From an uncultured Arachnia sp. (lineage in GTDB: Bacteria > Actinomycetota > Actinomycetes > Propionibacteriales > Propionibacteriaceae): a stretch of DNA of 64,000 nt. The stretch is from positions 1 to 64,000 of the forward strand of contig CANLTJ010000001.1 of assembly GCA_947493995.1 (NCBI GenBank). The letters are read 5' to 3'. Positions 1 to 8,988 of the stretch are shown one piece after another. Within the stretch, counting starts at the first letter, position 1. The number at the start of each line of letters is the position of its first letter. Both the position numbers and the translations under genes were made by a program. The notes beneath the pieces were generated by a model, which was given only the letters and a program-made list of their open reading frames with translations, was not told where the DNA came from and made no database searches.

Positions 1-249
1 TACTCCGCACCGCCTGGACCACCCACCGCTGGGACACCCGACCAACCCGCCGCCCATGACCTACTGGCGGAACCTCTAAGTCTGGTATCGACGCCGTGAT
101 CTGCCTGCATTCCGACCTTTGTGAGGTCTGCACGTTTTCTCATGCCTGGAAACCAGATCTGCACTCAGGATCAATGTCATGAGTTCCGGCACGGTGACCT
201 GCAACAACTCTCAGCGCCGCAACGCTGATTGCACGAGCGCCGAACGCCG
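1..249. other. Left edge, no supported gene
   Basis: No gene can be supported here. One plus-strand frame is open from the window edge to a TAA at 77-79 and would encode a short proline-rich tail ending YWRNL. The other two forward frames also run in from the edge without a recognisable motif. It may be the 3' end of a gene lying to the left, but 26 codons cannot settle that. From about 80 to 249 I see no start codon with a ribosome site and no strong hairpin. Confidence 0.3.
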
Positions 250-279
250 TTGACCGCCTCGAGTCAGCGGGACTACCGT
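250..279 (+). promoter_or_regulatory. Putative promoter of the secreted hydrolase
   Basis: TTGACC at 250-255 is followed after 18 bp by TACCGT at 274-279. This gives a leader of about 50 nt before the GTG at 339, which has its own AGGAGGA ribosome site at 324-330. Unlike many genes in this window, this one has a conventional leader. Confidence 0.4.
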
Positions 280-338
280 CAGCGATGGAGCGACAGTGAA
301 GCCTCTCCTTACACACCATCTCCAGGAGGAGTAGATCA

Positions 339-2306
339 GTGAAACACTTATTTGCGCGCCGCGTCGGCGTCGCCGTGCTCGGCGTCGGCCTGGCAGCAGG
401 ACTTGCCGTGTCGACGCCGTCGGCCGCAGATCCTGGTGGGCTCATCATCGACGTCGCTGTGCCTGATGCCACCGGCCCCATCCCGACCACAGCGAATTCG
501 CGCCCGTTCATCGATCGCATGGGACCACCTCGAAAAGCGGCCAACGAGGCCGATTACAAGGAACTGGAGCTATTCGTCAGCGGCGATGCCAATGTCTACT
601 CGTGGGACGGCGAGGATCCAGTAATCCGTACCGCGGGCGCCCCATACGAGACCCGCATCGTCGTTCGGACCCCTTCCGATGCAAGCCAATTCAGCGGGAC
701 CGTCTGGGTCGAGCCACTCAACCCCACGCTCGCCATCGACTTGGACCGCATGTGGCAACTCCACTACGACCAGATCATCAACGACGGCGATGCATGGGTG
801 GGAATCACCAGCAAGCCCATCACTATCCAAGCTCTGAAGCGTTTCGACCCTGATCGCTACGCTTCGCTGGCAATGGACAATCCACTGCCGCCTGAGGAGC
901 AGACCTGCGGCACGATACCGGGCGAGGACGGCTACAACGAGAACTCCTCCAAGCTGTACGAAAATGGTCTGATTTGGGACATCATGAGCCAGGTAGGTGC
1001 GCTGATGCGCAGCGATTCTCCCACCAACCCACTGCCGAGTCCGGCTGACACCGTGTTCGGTGAGGGCTGGTCGCAGACCGGTGGATTCGCCGCCCGCTAC
1101 CTGAATACTTTCGGCGACATCTCCAAATTCCACGGAGATCCCATCTATGACGGTTGGCTCCTCGGCGGACCGACTGGCCCGTCCCGCATCAACCAGTGTG
1201 ACAGCGGCGGACCCAGTGTGATTCGTTCGACGACGGTGCCCGTCATCATGTTGCGCACCGAAAGTGATTTCTTCAGTTTCAACTATCGCCGCGACGATAG
1301 CAGTGCTGACGACGACCGTTTTCGCCTCTACGAAATGGCTGGCACCTCCCACGACTCTGCGAGCATCTACGAAAACTTCGTTCCCGATGCTGATGCCTCC
1401 GCCGCCGGCATCACTCCGGTGACGACCGCGGTTTGTGGATTCGAAGGCACCCAGACTGCAAATGATCTGCCCTATGAGTACTTCTTCAACGCGGCTGCGG
1501 TGAACCTGAAGAAGTGGACGCAGGGCATCGAGCCACCGCACGCCGGTCGTTTCGTCTACGACGGACTCAACATCGCCCGTGACAACTTCGGTAATGCGAT
1601 TGGGGGTCTGCGTAGCCCATACGTCGATATTCCCACAGCCACGTACGGCTTGCCCCCGGGTCGCGCCTGCCCCTACATCGGCACCAAGACACCATTCGAC
1701 GAGGATCTACTCGAGAGCCTCTACCCGAGTCGCAACAAGTATCTGACCCACGTTGCCGCTCAGGCTGATCGCATGGTCAGGGATGGATTCCTTCTGCAGG
1801 CTGATGCCGATAAGATCACGCAGGAAGCAGAGCAAATTGCATTGCCGGAGAATCCGGCGCCTGAGCCCCAGCCCACCGAGACTGTGACGACGCCAGGCGG
1901 AACCGGCGGTAGCGATCTCTACGACACGCCTGGCTTCCACAATGTTGGTGGCCGCAAGTGGATGACCGTCTGCGAGCCGTACTCGGCCACCCGCCGCTGT
2001 TACACCTACATCTGGGGTACCACCATCCAGGCATACGGTAATAGCTATGCACAGGTGAACGGATGGTTGTTCAACAACCTCACATATGCCGCTTCCCCGA
2101 AGCGAATCTGGAGGGGCAATCCCTTGGCCGCTAACGGTTCGTGGACCTCCGATGAGGGACGCACTTGGCGCACCGAGTGCGACACGGCCGCCTCTGGTCG
2201 CAACGGCTGCCGCAACTACGTCGTCGCCACTGTGATCGAGCGCAGCGGCGACGCCTACCGGGTGGTCACTAAGGAGGTGTTCAACAGCCAAGTGCGGTTC
2301 GCGTAA
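339..2306 (+). CDS. Secreted alpha/beta-hydrolase-domain protein with C-terminal Cys/Trp module
   Basis: This 655-residue exported protein starts at GTG 339, nine bases after AGGAGGA. Residues 1-30 form a Sec signal peptide (RR, a hydrophobic run, then PSAADP). Residues about 35-480 resemble the large alpha/beta-hydrolase-domain family of secreted actinobacterial esterase-like proteins. The likely nucleophile is Ser245 in GEGWSQTGG, where the usual G-x-S-x-G ends in Thr. His338 in AGTSHD is a candidate catalytic histidine, and an acidic residue in RTESDF may complete the triad. A Pro/Thr linker around 500-525 leads to a module (about 528-655) with CEPYSATRRC, GWLFNNLTY, WTSDEGRTWRTEC and a fourth Cys in GRNGC. 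The module is clearly homologous to the C-terminus of the sialidase at 31593-35402. The substrate is unknown. The gene is monocistronic with a hairpin behind it. Confidence 0.75.
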   Translation: MKHLFARRVGVAVLGVGLAAGLAVSTPSAADPGGLIIDVAVPDATGPIPTTANSRPFIDRMGPPRKAANEADYKELELFVSGDANVYSWDGEDPVIRTAGAPYETRIVVRTPSDASQFSGTVWVEPLNPTLAIDLDRMWQLHYDQIINDGDAWVGITSKPITIQALKRFDPDRYASLAMDNPLPPEEQTCGTIPGEDGYNENSSKLYENGLIWDIMSQVGALMRSDSPTNPLPSPADTVFGEGWSQTGGFAARYLNTFGDISKFHGDPIYDGWLLGGPTGPSRINQCDSGGPSVIRSTTVPVIMLRTESDFFSFNYRRDDSSADDDRFRLYEMAGTSHDSASIYENFVPDADASAAGITPVTTAVCGFEGTQTANDLPYEYFFNAAAVNLKKWTQGIEPPHAGRFVYDGLNIARDNFGNAIGGLRSPYVDIPTATYGLPPGRACPYIGTKTPFDEDLLESLYPSRNKYLTHVAAQADRMVRDGFLLQADADKITQEAEQIALPENPAPEPQPTETVTTPGGTGGSDLYDTPGFHNVGGRKWMTVCEPYSATRRCYTYIWGTTIQAYGNSYAQVNGWLFNNLTYAASPKRIWRGNPLAANGSWTSDEGRTWRTECDTAASGRNGCRNYVVATVIERSGDAYRVVTKEVFNSQVRFA

Positions 2307-2312
2307 GGATAG

Positions 2313-2340
2313 GCACCCGGGGCTGAAGCGTCCCGGGTGC
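2313..2340 (+). terminator. Hairpin after the hydrolase gene
   Basis: GCACCCGGG (2313-2321) and CCCGGGTGC (2332-2340) form a perfect 9-bp stem with a 10-nt loop, starting 7 bp after the stop codon. The T tract is poor (TT, then CCCC), as is common for terminators in GC-rich actinobacteria. Confidence 0.7.
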
Positions 2341-2343
2341 TTC

Positions 2344-2729
2344 CCCGTTCTGGCTGGACCCCGTCGGGAAATGTTGTAGATGCGAGAAGCAAGCTGCCCC
2401 CGCAGTAGGAAGTCGCCTACGCGGACACTCCTGCGGTCCCGGGCTGCCGTGCTGGTCCGAGCCCTAGCTGGATGCTGCATGCTGACATCGCTGGGCTCGA
2501 AGCCGCCAACCTGGATCACCACGCCCTCAAATCACGATCGAACCGTGCCGCTGCACTCGATAGGAGTGGCCTCACGTCCGCCGTTCGGATCGGGTCCTGG
2601 TGGATCAAAGGGCCGGGCGAATCGCCTTCAAGGACAGTCGCGGAGCTTCATGTCGCCCAATAGTTGCCTGCAGCACTCGAAAGCAATGGCCGATACAAGT
2701 GTTATCCCTAGTCAAAGCGCTCTTTCAAC
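2344..2729. other. Intergenic stretch, nothing recognised
   Basis: This stretch lies between the hydrolase terminator and the 3' end of tRNA-Asn. Open frames cross it on the plus strand, but none has a ribosome site or a recognisable product, and their ends run into the tRNA. Because it borders a tRNA 3' end it is a plausible place for an old integration scar, but I find no integrase and no second copy of the tRNA end in the window. Confidence 0.35.
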
Positions 2730-2805
2730 TGGCTCCCCCGGTTGGACTCGAACCAACAACCCTTCGATTAACAGTCGAATGCTCTGCCAATTGAGCTACA
2801 GGGGA
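2730..2805 (-). tRNA. tRNA-Asn (GTT)
   Basis: Read on the minus strand, acceptor arm TCCCCTG pairs with CGGGGGA, followed by discriminator G and an encoded CCA (2732-2730). The D arm is GCTC...GAGC. The anticodon loop CTGTTAA (2774-2768) gives anticodon GTT for asparagine. The T arm carries GGTTCGAGTCC. The whole gene is 76 nt including CCA. The short protein-like frames across it are artefacts of the tRNA sequence. Confidence 0.95.
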
Positions 2806-2906
2806 ACGGCGGCTGTGGTGCACCGCGCGAGGTGAAACGCTACCAGATGGGTCAGCGTCTCGTCCAAACGGCAGCCCGCGTCATCGCAGCCGTCGGGCGG
2901 CGGTTC

Positions 2907-3404
2907 TCAGACCCCGTACTCCGCCTTCAAACGGTCGGTCTCGGCGACGACAAAGTCCGCCACAGCCGGATCGGCGAGGTCCGCGCCGCCGCCCGCGACG
3001 GCGTACCAGGTGACCTGATCGCTGCCGTCGAGCGTCCGTCGGCCAATGATCTGCACCCGCCCCCGTGGCAGGTCGTGACTGAGGGTCGCAACCATTGAGG
3101 CCTGGATGCGCTCCCTGAAGAGCTCCGGCAGCCGGCCCGCGTCGTCGAGGGCGACGGTGAAGTGATCACCCGACGTCGTTTCCCAGGTGAACGTCGACTC
3201 CTCTTCGCGCCAGGCTCCGTTGGCGATCTGCTCCCACCCGAACACACGCCACTCTCCCCGCTCACGCAGCGCGAGGAGTTCCCTGGCGGCCAGCAGGGAC
3301 GCCTCCGGTCCGGAGCCTTGAGCGATCACATCGACGCGCCTCCCGAGGTGGGACTGCAGTTCACGTTCGAGCGACTTGTCGGGACGATTTCCAAAGATGG
3401 CCAT
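2907..3404 (-). CDS. Conserved hypothetical protein
   Basis: This 165-residue cytoplasmic protein begins MAIFGNRPDKSLEREL at ATG 3404. It has no signal peptide or membrane segment. The N-terminal third is charged and helical, and the middle contains GEWRVFGWEQIANG followed by strands rich in Trp, Thr and Asp, which suggests a small alpha+beta domain. I do not recognise the family. An upstream GTG two codons earlier is a possible alternative start. It lies between tRNA-Asn and the divergent sigma factor gene and is probably transcribed alone. Coding character (codon choice, GC at third positions) matches the neighbours, so I believe it is real. Confidence 0.7.
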   Translation of the reverse strand: MAIFGNRPDKSLERELQSHLGRRVDVIAQGSGPEASLLAARELLALRERGEWRVFGWEQIANGAWREEESTFTWETTSGDHFTVALDDAGRLPELFRERIQASMVATLSHDLPRGRVQIIGRRTLDGSDQVTWYAVAGGGADLADPAVADFVVAETDRLKAEYGV

Positions 3405-3588
3405 CACCCCATTGTGCCCGCCATTGGCTTGGTCAACATTTCTGCTGGTCAGCCCCCCGATATGTCGCCGAACCTCGGCATCACAGACTGGTGAATGCGC
3501 GCTGTTGGAGGAGGTGTTGTCCGAACGGTGCCGGTGTTGTTCAATCCGCCGCCGACGTGGATGATCTCCATGCCGAGATGGCAACTTT

Positions 3589-4425
3589 GTGGCCATGACG
3601 ATCACGACAGCCGTATTGAACTCACCGGTGACCAGCGTGGAGATGGAGCGCACCCTGCTGCTCCGGATTGAGGCTGGCGTCTACGCGCGGCACCTCCTGA
3701 CGAGGCGGACAGCTCACGATCGTCGCGACCTGGAGCGGGTGGCAGCCTCTGGGGTGGTGGCCTGGGAGTTCCTGTGGCTCGCCAACCTGCGACTGGTGGC
3801 GAAGCTCGCCCACGAATCCTCCCGTCGTCACCGCCTCCCGTTCGACGACGTTTTCCAGGACGGCTGTCTGGGCCTGGCCGAGGCCCTCATGCGTTTCGAC
3901 ATGACCCGCGGCTGTCGGCTCAGCACCTTGGCGCACGAGTACATTCAGCGAGCCGTCCGTGCCAGCGCTGCACGGCGGGCGGGAGAGCTGGATGGCCCGG
4001 GGAGGCGTCATCGGTTGCGCATTCTCATGACGGAGCAGGAACACCACGTGTCCTGCAATGAGCACCGCCTGCCGCCCTCACGAGAAGTGGCTCGGATGGT
4101 GGGGGCGAGCTCCTCCGCGGCGGCCAGTGCTTTCGCCGTGACCACTTCTCTGGAGGAGTTGGGGTCCCATCAGCTCGCCAGTGATGGTGGCTTCGATGTC
4201 GTGGAGGTCCACGGTCTCGACTTCCTGAACCTTCTGAGCGACGCCGGTGAACTGCTCAGGTTGCGCTACGGAGTGGGCACCCGGTGCCACAGTCAGGCGG
4301 AAGTGGCCGAACTGCTCAACGTCTCACCCACTACGGTGGCGCGGTTGGAGCGACGCGCCCTGGTCCGGGCCCGGATCCTGCTGGAGTCGGAACAGTGCCG
4401 GCTCCCGAGCGTCGCCTGCGCGTGA
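3589..4425 (+). CDS. Sigma70-family RNA polymerase sigma factor
   Basis: The protein is 278 residues from GTG 3589 (ATG 3595 is an equally good start). A region 2 lies at about 60-130: WLANLRLVAKLAHE, then DVFQDGCLGLAEALMRFD, which matches the core-binding motif of region 2.2, then STLAHEYIQRAVR for 2.3-2.4. A region 4 helix-turn-helix sits near 225-265 (SQAEVAELLNVSPTTVARLERRAL) after LRLRYG. The canonical 2.4 tryptophans of primary sigma factors are missing and the region 3 linker is short and variable, so this is an alternative sigma factor, not RpoD. It converges on dnaG, a neighbourhood in which many bacteria keep a sigma gene. Its target promoters cannot be read from the sequence. Confidence 0.85.
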   Translation: MAMTITTAVLNSPVTSVEMERTLLLRIEAGVYARHLLTRRTAHDRRDLERVAASGVVAWEFLWLANLRLVAKLAHESSRRHRLPFDDVFQDGCLGLAEALMRFDMTRGCRLSTLAHEYIQRAVRASAARRAGELDGPGRRHRLRILMTEQEHHVSCNEHRLPPSREVARMVGASSSAAASAFAVTTSLEELGSHQLASDGGFDVVEVHGLDFLNLLSDAGELLRLRYGVGTRCHSQAEVAELLNVSPTTVARLERRALVRARILLESEQCRLPSVACA

Positions 4426-4449
4426 TCGTCCGGGGCAGGGGTTGCGAGG

Positions 4450-6288
4450 TCACTCGCCTGCACTGACCGACAGCAGCCGCTTGCGTTCCATCTCCAGGGC
4501 GGTCAGTTCCGCGAACTGGCTGCGGTGACTCGTTGGGTCCTTGACCGGATCCGTGCGTTGCAGCCGGGACTTGCACTGCGCAATCCGACGCACGGTGCGC
4601 GCGAGACGCAGACGGCTCGAGTGCGCCAAGGAGTACACCTCATCCGGTTCTCGGAGCAGGGGCTCCACGAGTAGCGAGACCAGCAACTGCGTCAGCACCT
4701 CCGACGACGTGTTCTCCCGCAGCGCATCGCCCCATCCCTCCACCAGCGGCGTGTCCCGGATGAGCCGGAACACGGCTTGGTATCCGGGGTGGGTGAAGTC
4801 CTCGATCACCACACCGTTCCACGCCGCGTCGAACGTGAGGGGGTACTGCAGCATCAGTTTCAAGGTGTCGCGTTCGAGGCGAAGCGCCGGATCCCCGGGA
4901 TTGGGCCAGGCAGGATCGACGTCGTCCGTGCTGGACTCCTCGGGCTCCGGCCTGCGTTGCGACGACGACGCTCCACCACGCTGCTTGCGCGACACCTCGT
5001 GGCGGACGTCCTCGATGTCCATTCCGAGCATGCCTGCAAGCTCCCGCAGGTACTGGCTGATGAGCGACGAGTCCCGGATGGCGCTGATCAGGTCGGAGGA
5101 TTCCCGCAGTGCTGCAAGACGCCCGTCGGCGCGGTCCAGATCATAGGATTTGATGACGTTCTCCATGACGAACCGATAGAGCGGGACGCGCCTGCCCACC
5201 AGTTCCCGGACCGCGGCGTCGCCGTGCTCCAAGCGAAGATCGCAGGGATCCAGGCCGGAGGGCTCGACGGCGACGTAGGTCTGGGCGATGAAGTTCTGGT
5301 CCCCCTTGAACACCTTGAGCGCGGCATTCTGGCCGGCCTTGTCACCGTCGAAGGTGAAGATGACCTCGCCGTGCAACCCGTCGGTGGTGCCCATGAGGCG
5401 TTGCAGGAGCCGGGCGTGGTCGTCTCCGAACGCTGTGCCACAGCTGGCGACGGCGGTGTCGACTCCCGCGAGATGCGCGGCCATGACGTCGGTGTATCCC
5501 TCCACCACCACCGCCTGCGACCGTTTGCCGATGGGTTGGCGGGCGAAATCCAGGCCGTAGAGCACCTGGGACTTCTTGTACACGGCCGTCTCAGGGGTGT
5601 TGATGTACTTGGCGGGCAGCCTGTCGTCGTCGTGGATACGACGGGCACCGAACCCGAGGACGCTCTGCCCGGAGTCCCGGATGGGCCACAGCAGGCGTCC
5701 GCTGAAGAAGTCGCGGCCACCGTCGCGGATCAGTCCGGCTGCCTTGAGCGTGGCGTCGTCGAAGCCCTGTGCCTGCAACGCCTGCCGCAGCATACGGCCG
5801 TGCTTCGGCGCGTATCCCAGACCGAAGTGCAGCGCGACGGCGCGGTCGAACCCCCGCTGGTCGAGGAATCGGCGGGCCTCAATCGCCTCCGGTGAGCCCA
5901 GCTGCGATCTGAAGAACTCTTCAGCGGCGGCGTTGGCCTCCAGAATCCTCTTCCGCAGGCCGGGCGGCTGGCCGGTGCCGTCGTCGGTGATGCGCAGCTG
6001 GATTCCTGATCGATCGGCGAGTGTCTGCACGGCCTCGGTGAAGCCGAGGTTCTGCTGCTTCTGGAGAAAGGTGAAGACATCGCCGCCCTCACCACATCCG
6101 AAGCAGTAGAAGAATCCCCGGGATGGCGTCACGGTGAAGCTGGGTGTCTTCTCGTCGTGGAATGGACACAGCCCTTTCAAGGACCCACCACCGGCGTTGC
6201 GCAGCGCAACGAAATCGCCCACCACGTCGTCGATCCGGATCCGCTCGCGGACAGCTGCGATGTCCTCGTCGTGGATCCGTCCAGCCAT
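4450..6288 (-). CDS. dnaG: DNA primase
   Basis: DnaG makes the RNA primers for lagging-strand synthesis. The 612-residue length is normal for the family. The N-terminal CHC2 zinc-binding domain is intact, with Cys41 and His44 in CPFHDEKTPSF and Cys62/Cys65 in YCFGCGEGGD. The TOPRIM catalytic core follows, with VVVEGYTDVMAAH and FTFDGDKAGQNAA carrying the metal-binding acids. A variable linker (SSSQRRPEPEESS) precedes the C-terminal DnaB-binding helical domain. The gene lies 52 bp after dgt on the same strand. A hexamer TAGACT (6300-6295) ends 6 nt before the ATG, so dnaG may also have its own leaderless promoter in addition to read-through from dgt. Confidence 0.97.
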   Translation of the reverse strand: MAGRIHDEDIAAVRERIRIDDVVGDFVALRNAGGGSLKGLCPFHDEKTPSFTVTPSRGFFYCFGCGEGGDVFTFLQKQQNLGFTEAVQTLADRSGIQLRITDDGTGQPPGLRKRILEANAAAEEFFRSQLGSPEAIEARRFLDQRGFDRAVALHFGLGYAPKHGRMLRQALQAQGFDDATLKAAGLIRDGGRDFFSGRLLWPIRDSGQSVLGFGARRIHDDDRLPAKYINTPETAVYKKSQVLYGLDFARQPIGKRSQAVVVEGYTDVMAAHLAGVDTAVASCGTAFGDDHARLLQRLMGTTDGLHGEVIFTFDGDKAGQNAALKVFKGDQNFIAQTYVAVEPSGLDPCDLRLEHGDAAVRELVGRRVPLYRFVMENVIKSYDLDRADGRLAALRESSDLISAIRDSSLISQYLRELAGMLGMDIEDVRHEVSRKQRGGASSSQRRPEPEESSTDDVDPAWPNPGDPALRLERDTLKLMLQYPLTFDAAWNGVVIEDFTHPGYQAVFRLIRDTPLVEGWGDALRENTSSEVLTQLLVSLLVEPLLREPDEVYSLAHSSRLRLARTVRRIAQCKSRLQRTDPVKDPTSHRSQFAELTALEMERKRLLSVSAGE

Positions 6289-6340
6289 GGGAGCAGTCTA
6301 GTCCGGGGGTACGACGCTCCAGGACCGGCCATTCTCAGGC

Positions 6341-7450
6341 TCAGGCGTAGCGGCCGATACCGGCGGGCAATTGTTGAGGATTCCAACCGAGCAGTCGCTG
6401 GGCCTGTTCGAAGGCGAACCGGTCAGTCATTCCGCCGACGTAGGTGACGACTCCGCGCACTGCTTCGTCGGTGCGATACTCCTGGGGCATGGCGCTCGGA
6501 TGTTCCAGGTAGTACTCCACCAGACCGGTCAGCACCCGCACCACCACCAGACTCTGACGCGTGGACTCGGGGCGCGTGTAGATGCGCTCGTAGTTGAAGC
6601 GACGCAGGGCAGCCAACGCTTCCGCGGTCTGCTTGTCCATACCTACAGTGCCGGTCGTCATGGTGGTGGTGATGACGGCATTGAGGAAGGTGGAGAGTTG
6701 CTGGCGTCGGGTGGTTCCCACCACGTCGCTCACCACCTCGGGAAGATCGGCGGGGGCAACGATGCCGGCATGGATCGCGTCCTCCAGGTCATGTGCGCAG
6801 TAGGCGATCCTGTCGGCCCAGGAGACCAGTTCCCCCTCCAGAATTGAGGGCGCCGGCCGGGACCAGGAGTGGTTGCGGATGCCGTCCAGGGTTTCGCGAC
6901 ACAGGTTGAGATCGGTCAGCACGACGTCGGCACCCCAGGGGCCGTGGTCATAGCCCTCCTCGATGAACTGGTCGAAGGCGTCCTCGGAGGCGTGTCCACC
7001 GGGTCCGTGACCGCAGTCGTGACCGAGGGCCATGGCATCCGCCAGGACCACATTGGCGCCTATCCCCCGTGCCATGGCGACGGCGCACTGGGCCACCTCG
7101 ATCGCGTGGGTCAGACGGGTGCGCTGGTGGTCGGTGGGGTACACCACCACCTGGGTCTTGCCCGCCAGACGACGAAACGCCGTCGAATGGACGATTCGGT
7201 CCCTGTCCCTCTGGAAACAGGTTCGCAGTGGATCCGGCGCCTCCGGCACCAGGCGGTCCCCGGCGCCGGAACTGAAGCTTGCGGCCGGGTTGAGCAGCCG
7301 CCGTTCTGCCTCCTCCCGGTACTCGCGTGTCCGCCTTGCGGCAGGTTCCACGGTTGCGGAGGAGGTGGCGTGGGCTGTCACGACGTCGTCGCCGTGACCA
7401 TGCATGGTGTGGGCCCAGAGCTTCGTGCGAGGCAACAAGGAGTCGTTCAT
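6341..7450 (-). CDS. dgt: Deoxyguanosinetriphosphate triphosphohydrolase-like protein (dGTPase)
   Basis: This HD-superfamily phosphohydrolase is predicted to cleave dNTPs to deoxynucleoside and triphosphate, which controls the dNTP pool. The core is clear: [31 protein letters not shown], and the metal-binding [12 protein letters not shown]. The ATG at 7450 gives 369 residues. An upstream in-frame ATG at 7519 has a GAGGA ribosome site and would add 23 residues, and conserved homology only begins near REEAERRLL, so the exact start is uncertain. The gene is upstream of dnaG in the usual actinobacterial dgt-dnaG arrangement and divergent from the citrate synthase gene. Confidence 0.9.
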   Translation of the reverse strand: MNDSLLPRTKLWAHTMHGHGDDVVTAHATSSATVEPAARRTREYREEAERRLLNPAASFSSGAGDRLVPEAPDPLRTCFQRDRDRIVHSTAFRRLAGKTQVVVYPTDHQRTRLTHAIEVAQCAVAMARGIGANVVLADAMALGHDCGHGPGGHASEDAFDQFIEEGYDHGPWGADVVLTDLNLCRETLDGIRNHSWSRPAPSILEGELVSWADRIAYCAHDLEDAIHAGIVAPADLPEVVSDVVGTTRRQQLSTFLNAVITTTMTTGTVGMDKQTAEALAALRRFNYERIYTRPESTRQSLVVVRVLTGLVEYYLEHPSAMPQEYRTDEAVRGVVTYVGGMTDRFAFEQAQRLLGWNPQQLPAGIGRYA

Positions 7451-7613
7451 CTCGTTCGCCAACCTATCCCAGCGTCTTCGGCGTTGCGCTCGCAGTTGGG
7501 GCACCGGTTCTCCTCCCATGGGTGTGTCGTCCTCATTGATCACCCCCGGGGACGGCACGGCTGCGCCGGAAGCTAGCGTTGACAACAGCGTGAAGACCGA
7601 CGGAAGGACGACC

Positions 7614-8900
7614 ATGGCCGAGACCGCAATTCTGCACGTGGATGGAAACGACATCGAGCTGCCCGTCGTGACTGGGACAGAAGGGGAACGAGCGATCGAC
7701 ATCTCCTCCCTCCGCTCCTCCTCAGGGCTCATCACACTCGACGACGGCTACGGCAACACCGGTTCCTGCGCATCGGAGATCACCTTCATCGACGGCGAGG
7801 AGGGGATCCTGCGCTACCGGGGCGTTCCCATCGAGGACCTCGCCGCACGGTCCTCCTTCGTTGAGACGGCCGAGCTCCTCATCTTCGGGGAGCTGCCGGA
7901 CGCCGAGGAACGCAACGTGTTCCGCGAGCTGCTGACGGAGAACTCGGCACTGCACCGCGACATGCGCAAGCACTTCGACGGCTTCCCTGCCGATGCTCAC
8001 CCCATGGCCATCCTCTCCGCGATGATCAACGCGCTGCAGGCATACGACCTGCCTGAGATCACCATCACAGACAACGAGGGATTCCGTCGCGCCGCGGCCG
8101 CCCTGATGGCCAAGACTCGCACGATCGCCGCCGCGTCCTACAAGTCGCACATCGGTCAACCCATCGCCTACCCCCGCTACGACCTCCCCTACGCCGAGAA
8201 CTTCCTCCACATGATGTTCTCGGTCCCCTATCGGGACTACGAGCCCACGCCCGAGGTGGCGCACGCACTGAACATGTTCCTGGTCCTGCACGCAGACCAC
8301 GAGCAGAACTGCTCCACCTCCACCGTGCGGATGGTCGCCTCCGGTGGCGCCAACCTCTTCGCATCGGTCGCTGCTGGCGTCAATGCGTTGTGGGGCCCCC
8401 GGCACGGTGGCGCCAACATGGCGGTGCTGGAGATGCTGGAGCACATCCACCGCGATGGCATCCCTGTCAACCGCTACATCGATCAGGCCAAGGACCGTGA
8501 ATCCCCGGTCCGGCTCATGGGTTTCGGGCACCGGGTGTATCGCAACTTCGATCCCCGCGCACAGATTCTCAAGGAGGCGGCGCACAGCCTCTTGGAATCG
8601 ATGCACATCACCGACCCCCTGCTCGATATCGCCCAACAGGTGGAGGAAGCGGCCCTGGCCGACGACTACTTCCGCGACCGCAAGCTGTACCCCAACGTCG
8701 ACTTCTACTCCGGCATCATCCTGCGTGCCATCGGCATCCCCACCGACATGTTCACCGTCATGTTCGCCATCGGACGGACACCAGGCTGGATCGCGCATTG
8801 GAAGGAAGTGCATGAGAACCCGGCGCAGAGGATCCATCGGCCGAGGCAGCTCTACGTCGGCGAGCCGCTGACGCAGTGGTTGCCGCGAGCCGAACGCTGA
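7614..8900 (+). CDS. gltA: Citrate synthase
   Basis: The enzyme condenses oxaloacetate with acetyl-CoA to citrate, the entry step of the TCA cycle. The 428-residue length fits the hexameric type II bacterial enzyme. All three catalytic residues are visible: His in [11 protein letters not shown], His in [14 protein letters not shown], and Asp in YPNVDFYSG. An N-terminal domain with [21 protein letters not shown] is typical of this class. I chose ATG 7614 because GGAAGG lies just upstream and the encoded [10 protein letters not shown] start aligns with the family. Longer upstream frames run into the divergent dgt region. No clear terminator follows. Confidence 0.97.
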   Translation: MAETAILHVDGNDIELPVVTGTEGERAIDISSLRSSSGLITLDDGYGNTGSCASEITFIDGEEGILRYRGVPIEDLAARSSFVETAELLIFGELPDAEERNVFRELLTENSALHRDMRKHFDGFPADAHPMAILSAMINALQAYDLPEITITDNEGFRRAAAALMAKTRTIAAASYKSHIGQPIAYPRYDLPYAENFLHMMFSVPYRDYEPTPEVAHALNMFLVLHADHEQNCSTSTVRMVASGGANLFASVAAGVNALWGPRHGGANMAVLEMLEHIHRDGIPVNRYIDQAKDRESPVRLMGFGHRVYRNFDPRAQILKEAAHSLLESMHITDPLLDIAQQVEEAALADDYFRDRKLYPNVDFYSGIILRAIGIPTDMFTVMFAIGRTPGWIAHWKEVHENPAQRIHRPRQLYVGEPLTQWLPRAER

Positions 8901-8988
8901 GACGAGCCGCGTGCGGCCGGGACAGCGCTTCAACTGGCCGCCAACACTGGCCCAGCCATTTCGGTCGGGTCGCTTCTGACCTCCGGGC

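Noticed and set aside
1..79. 3' end of a transposase or other gene at the window edge
   Set aside because: Only 26 codons or fewer are available in any frame and no motif identifies them.
2380..2835. Small protein genes crossing 2733-2805
   Set aside because: They translate tRNA-Asn; the familiar PVGLEPTTLRLT-type peptide is a tRNA artefact.
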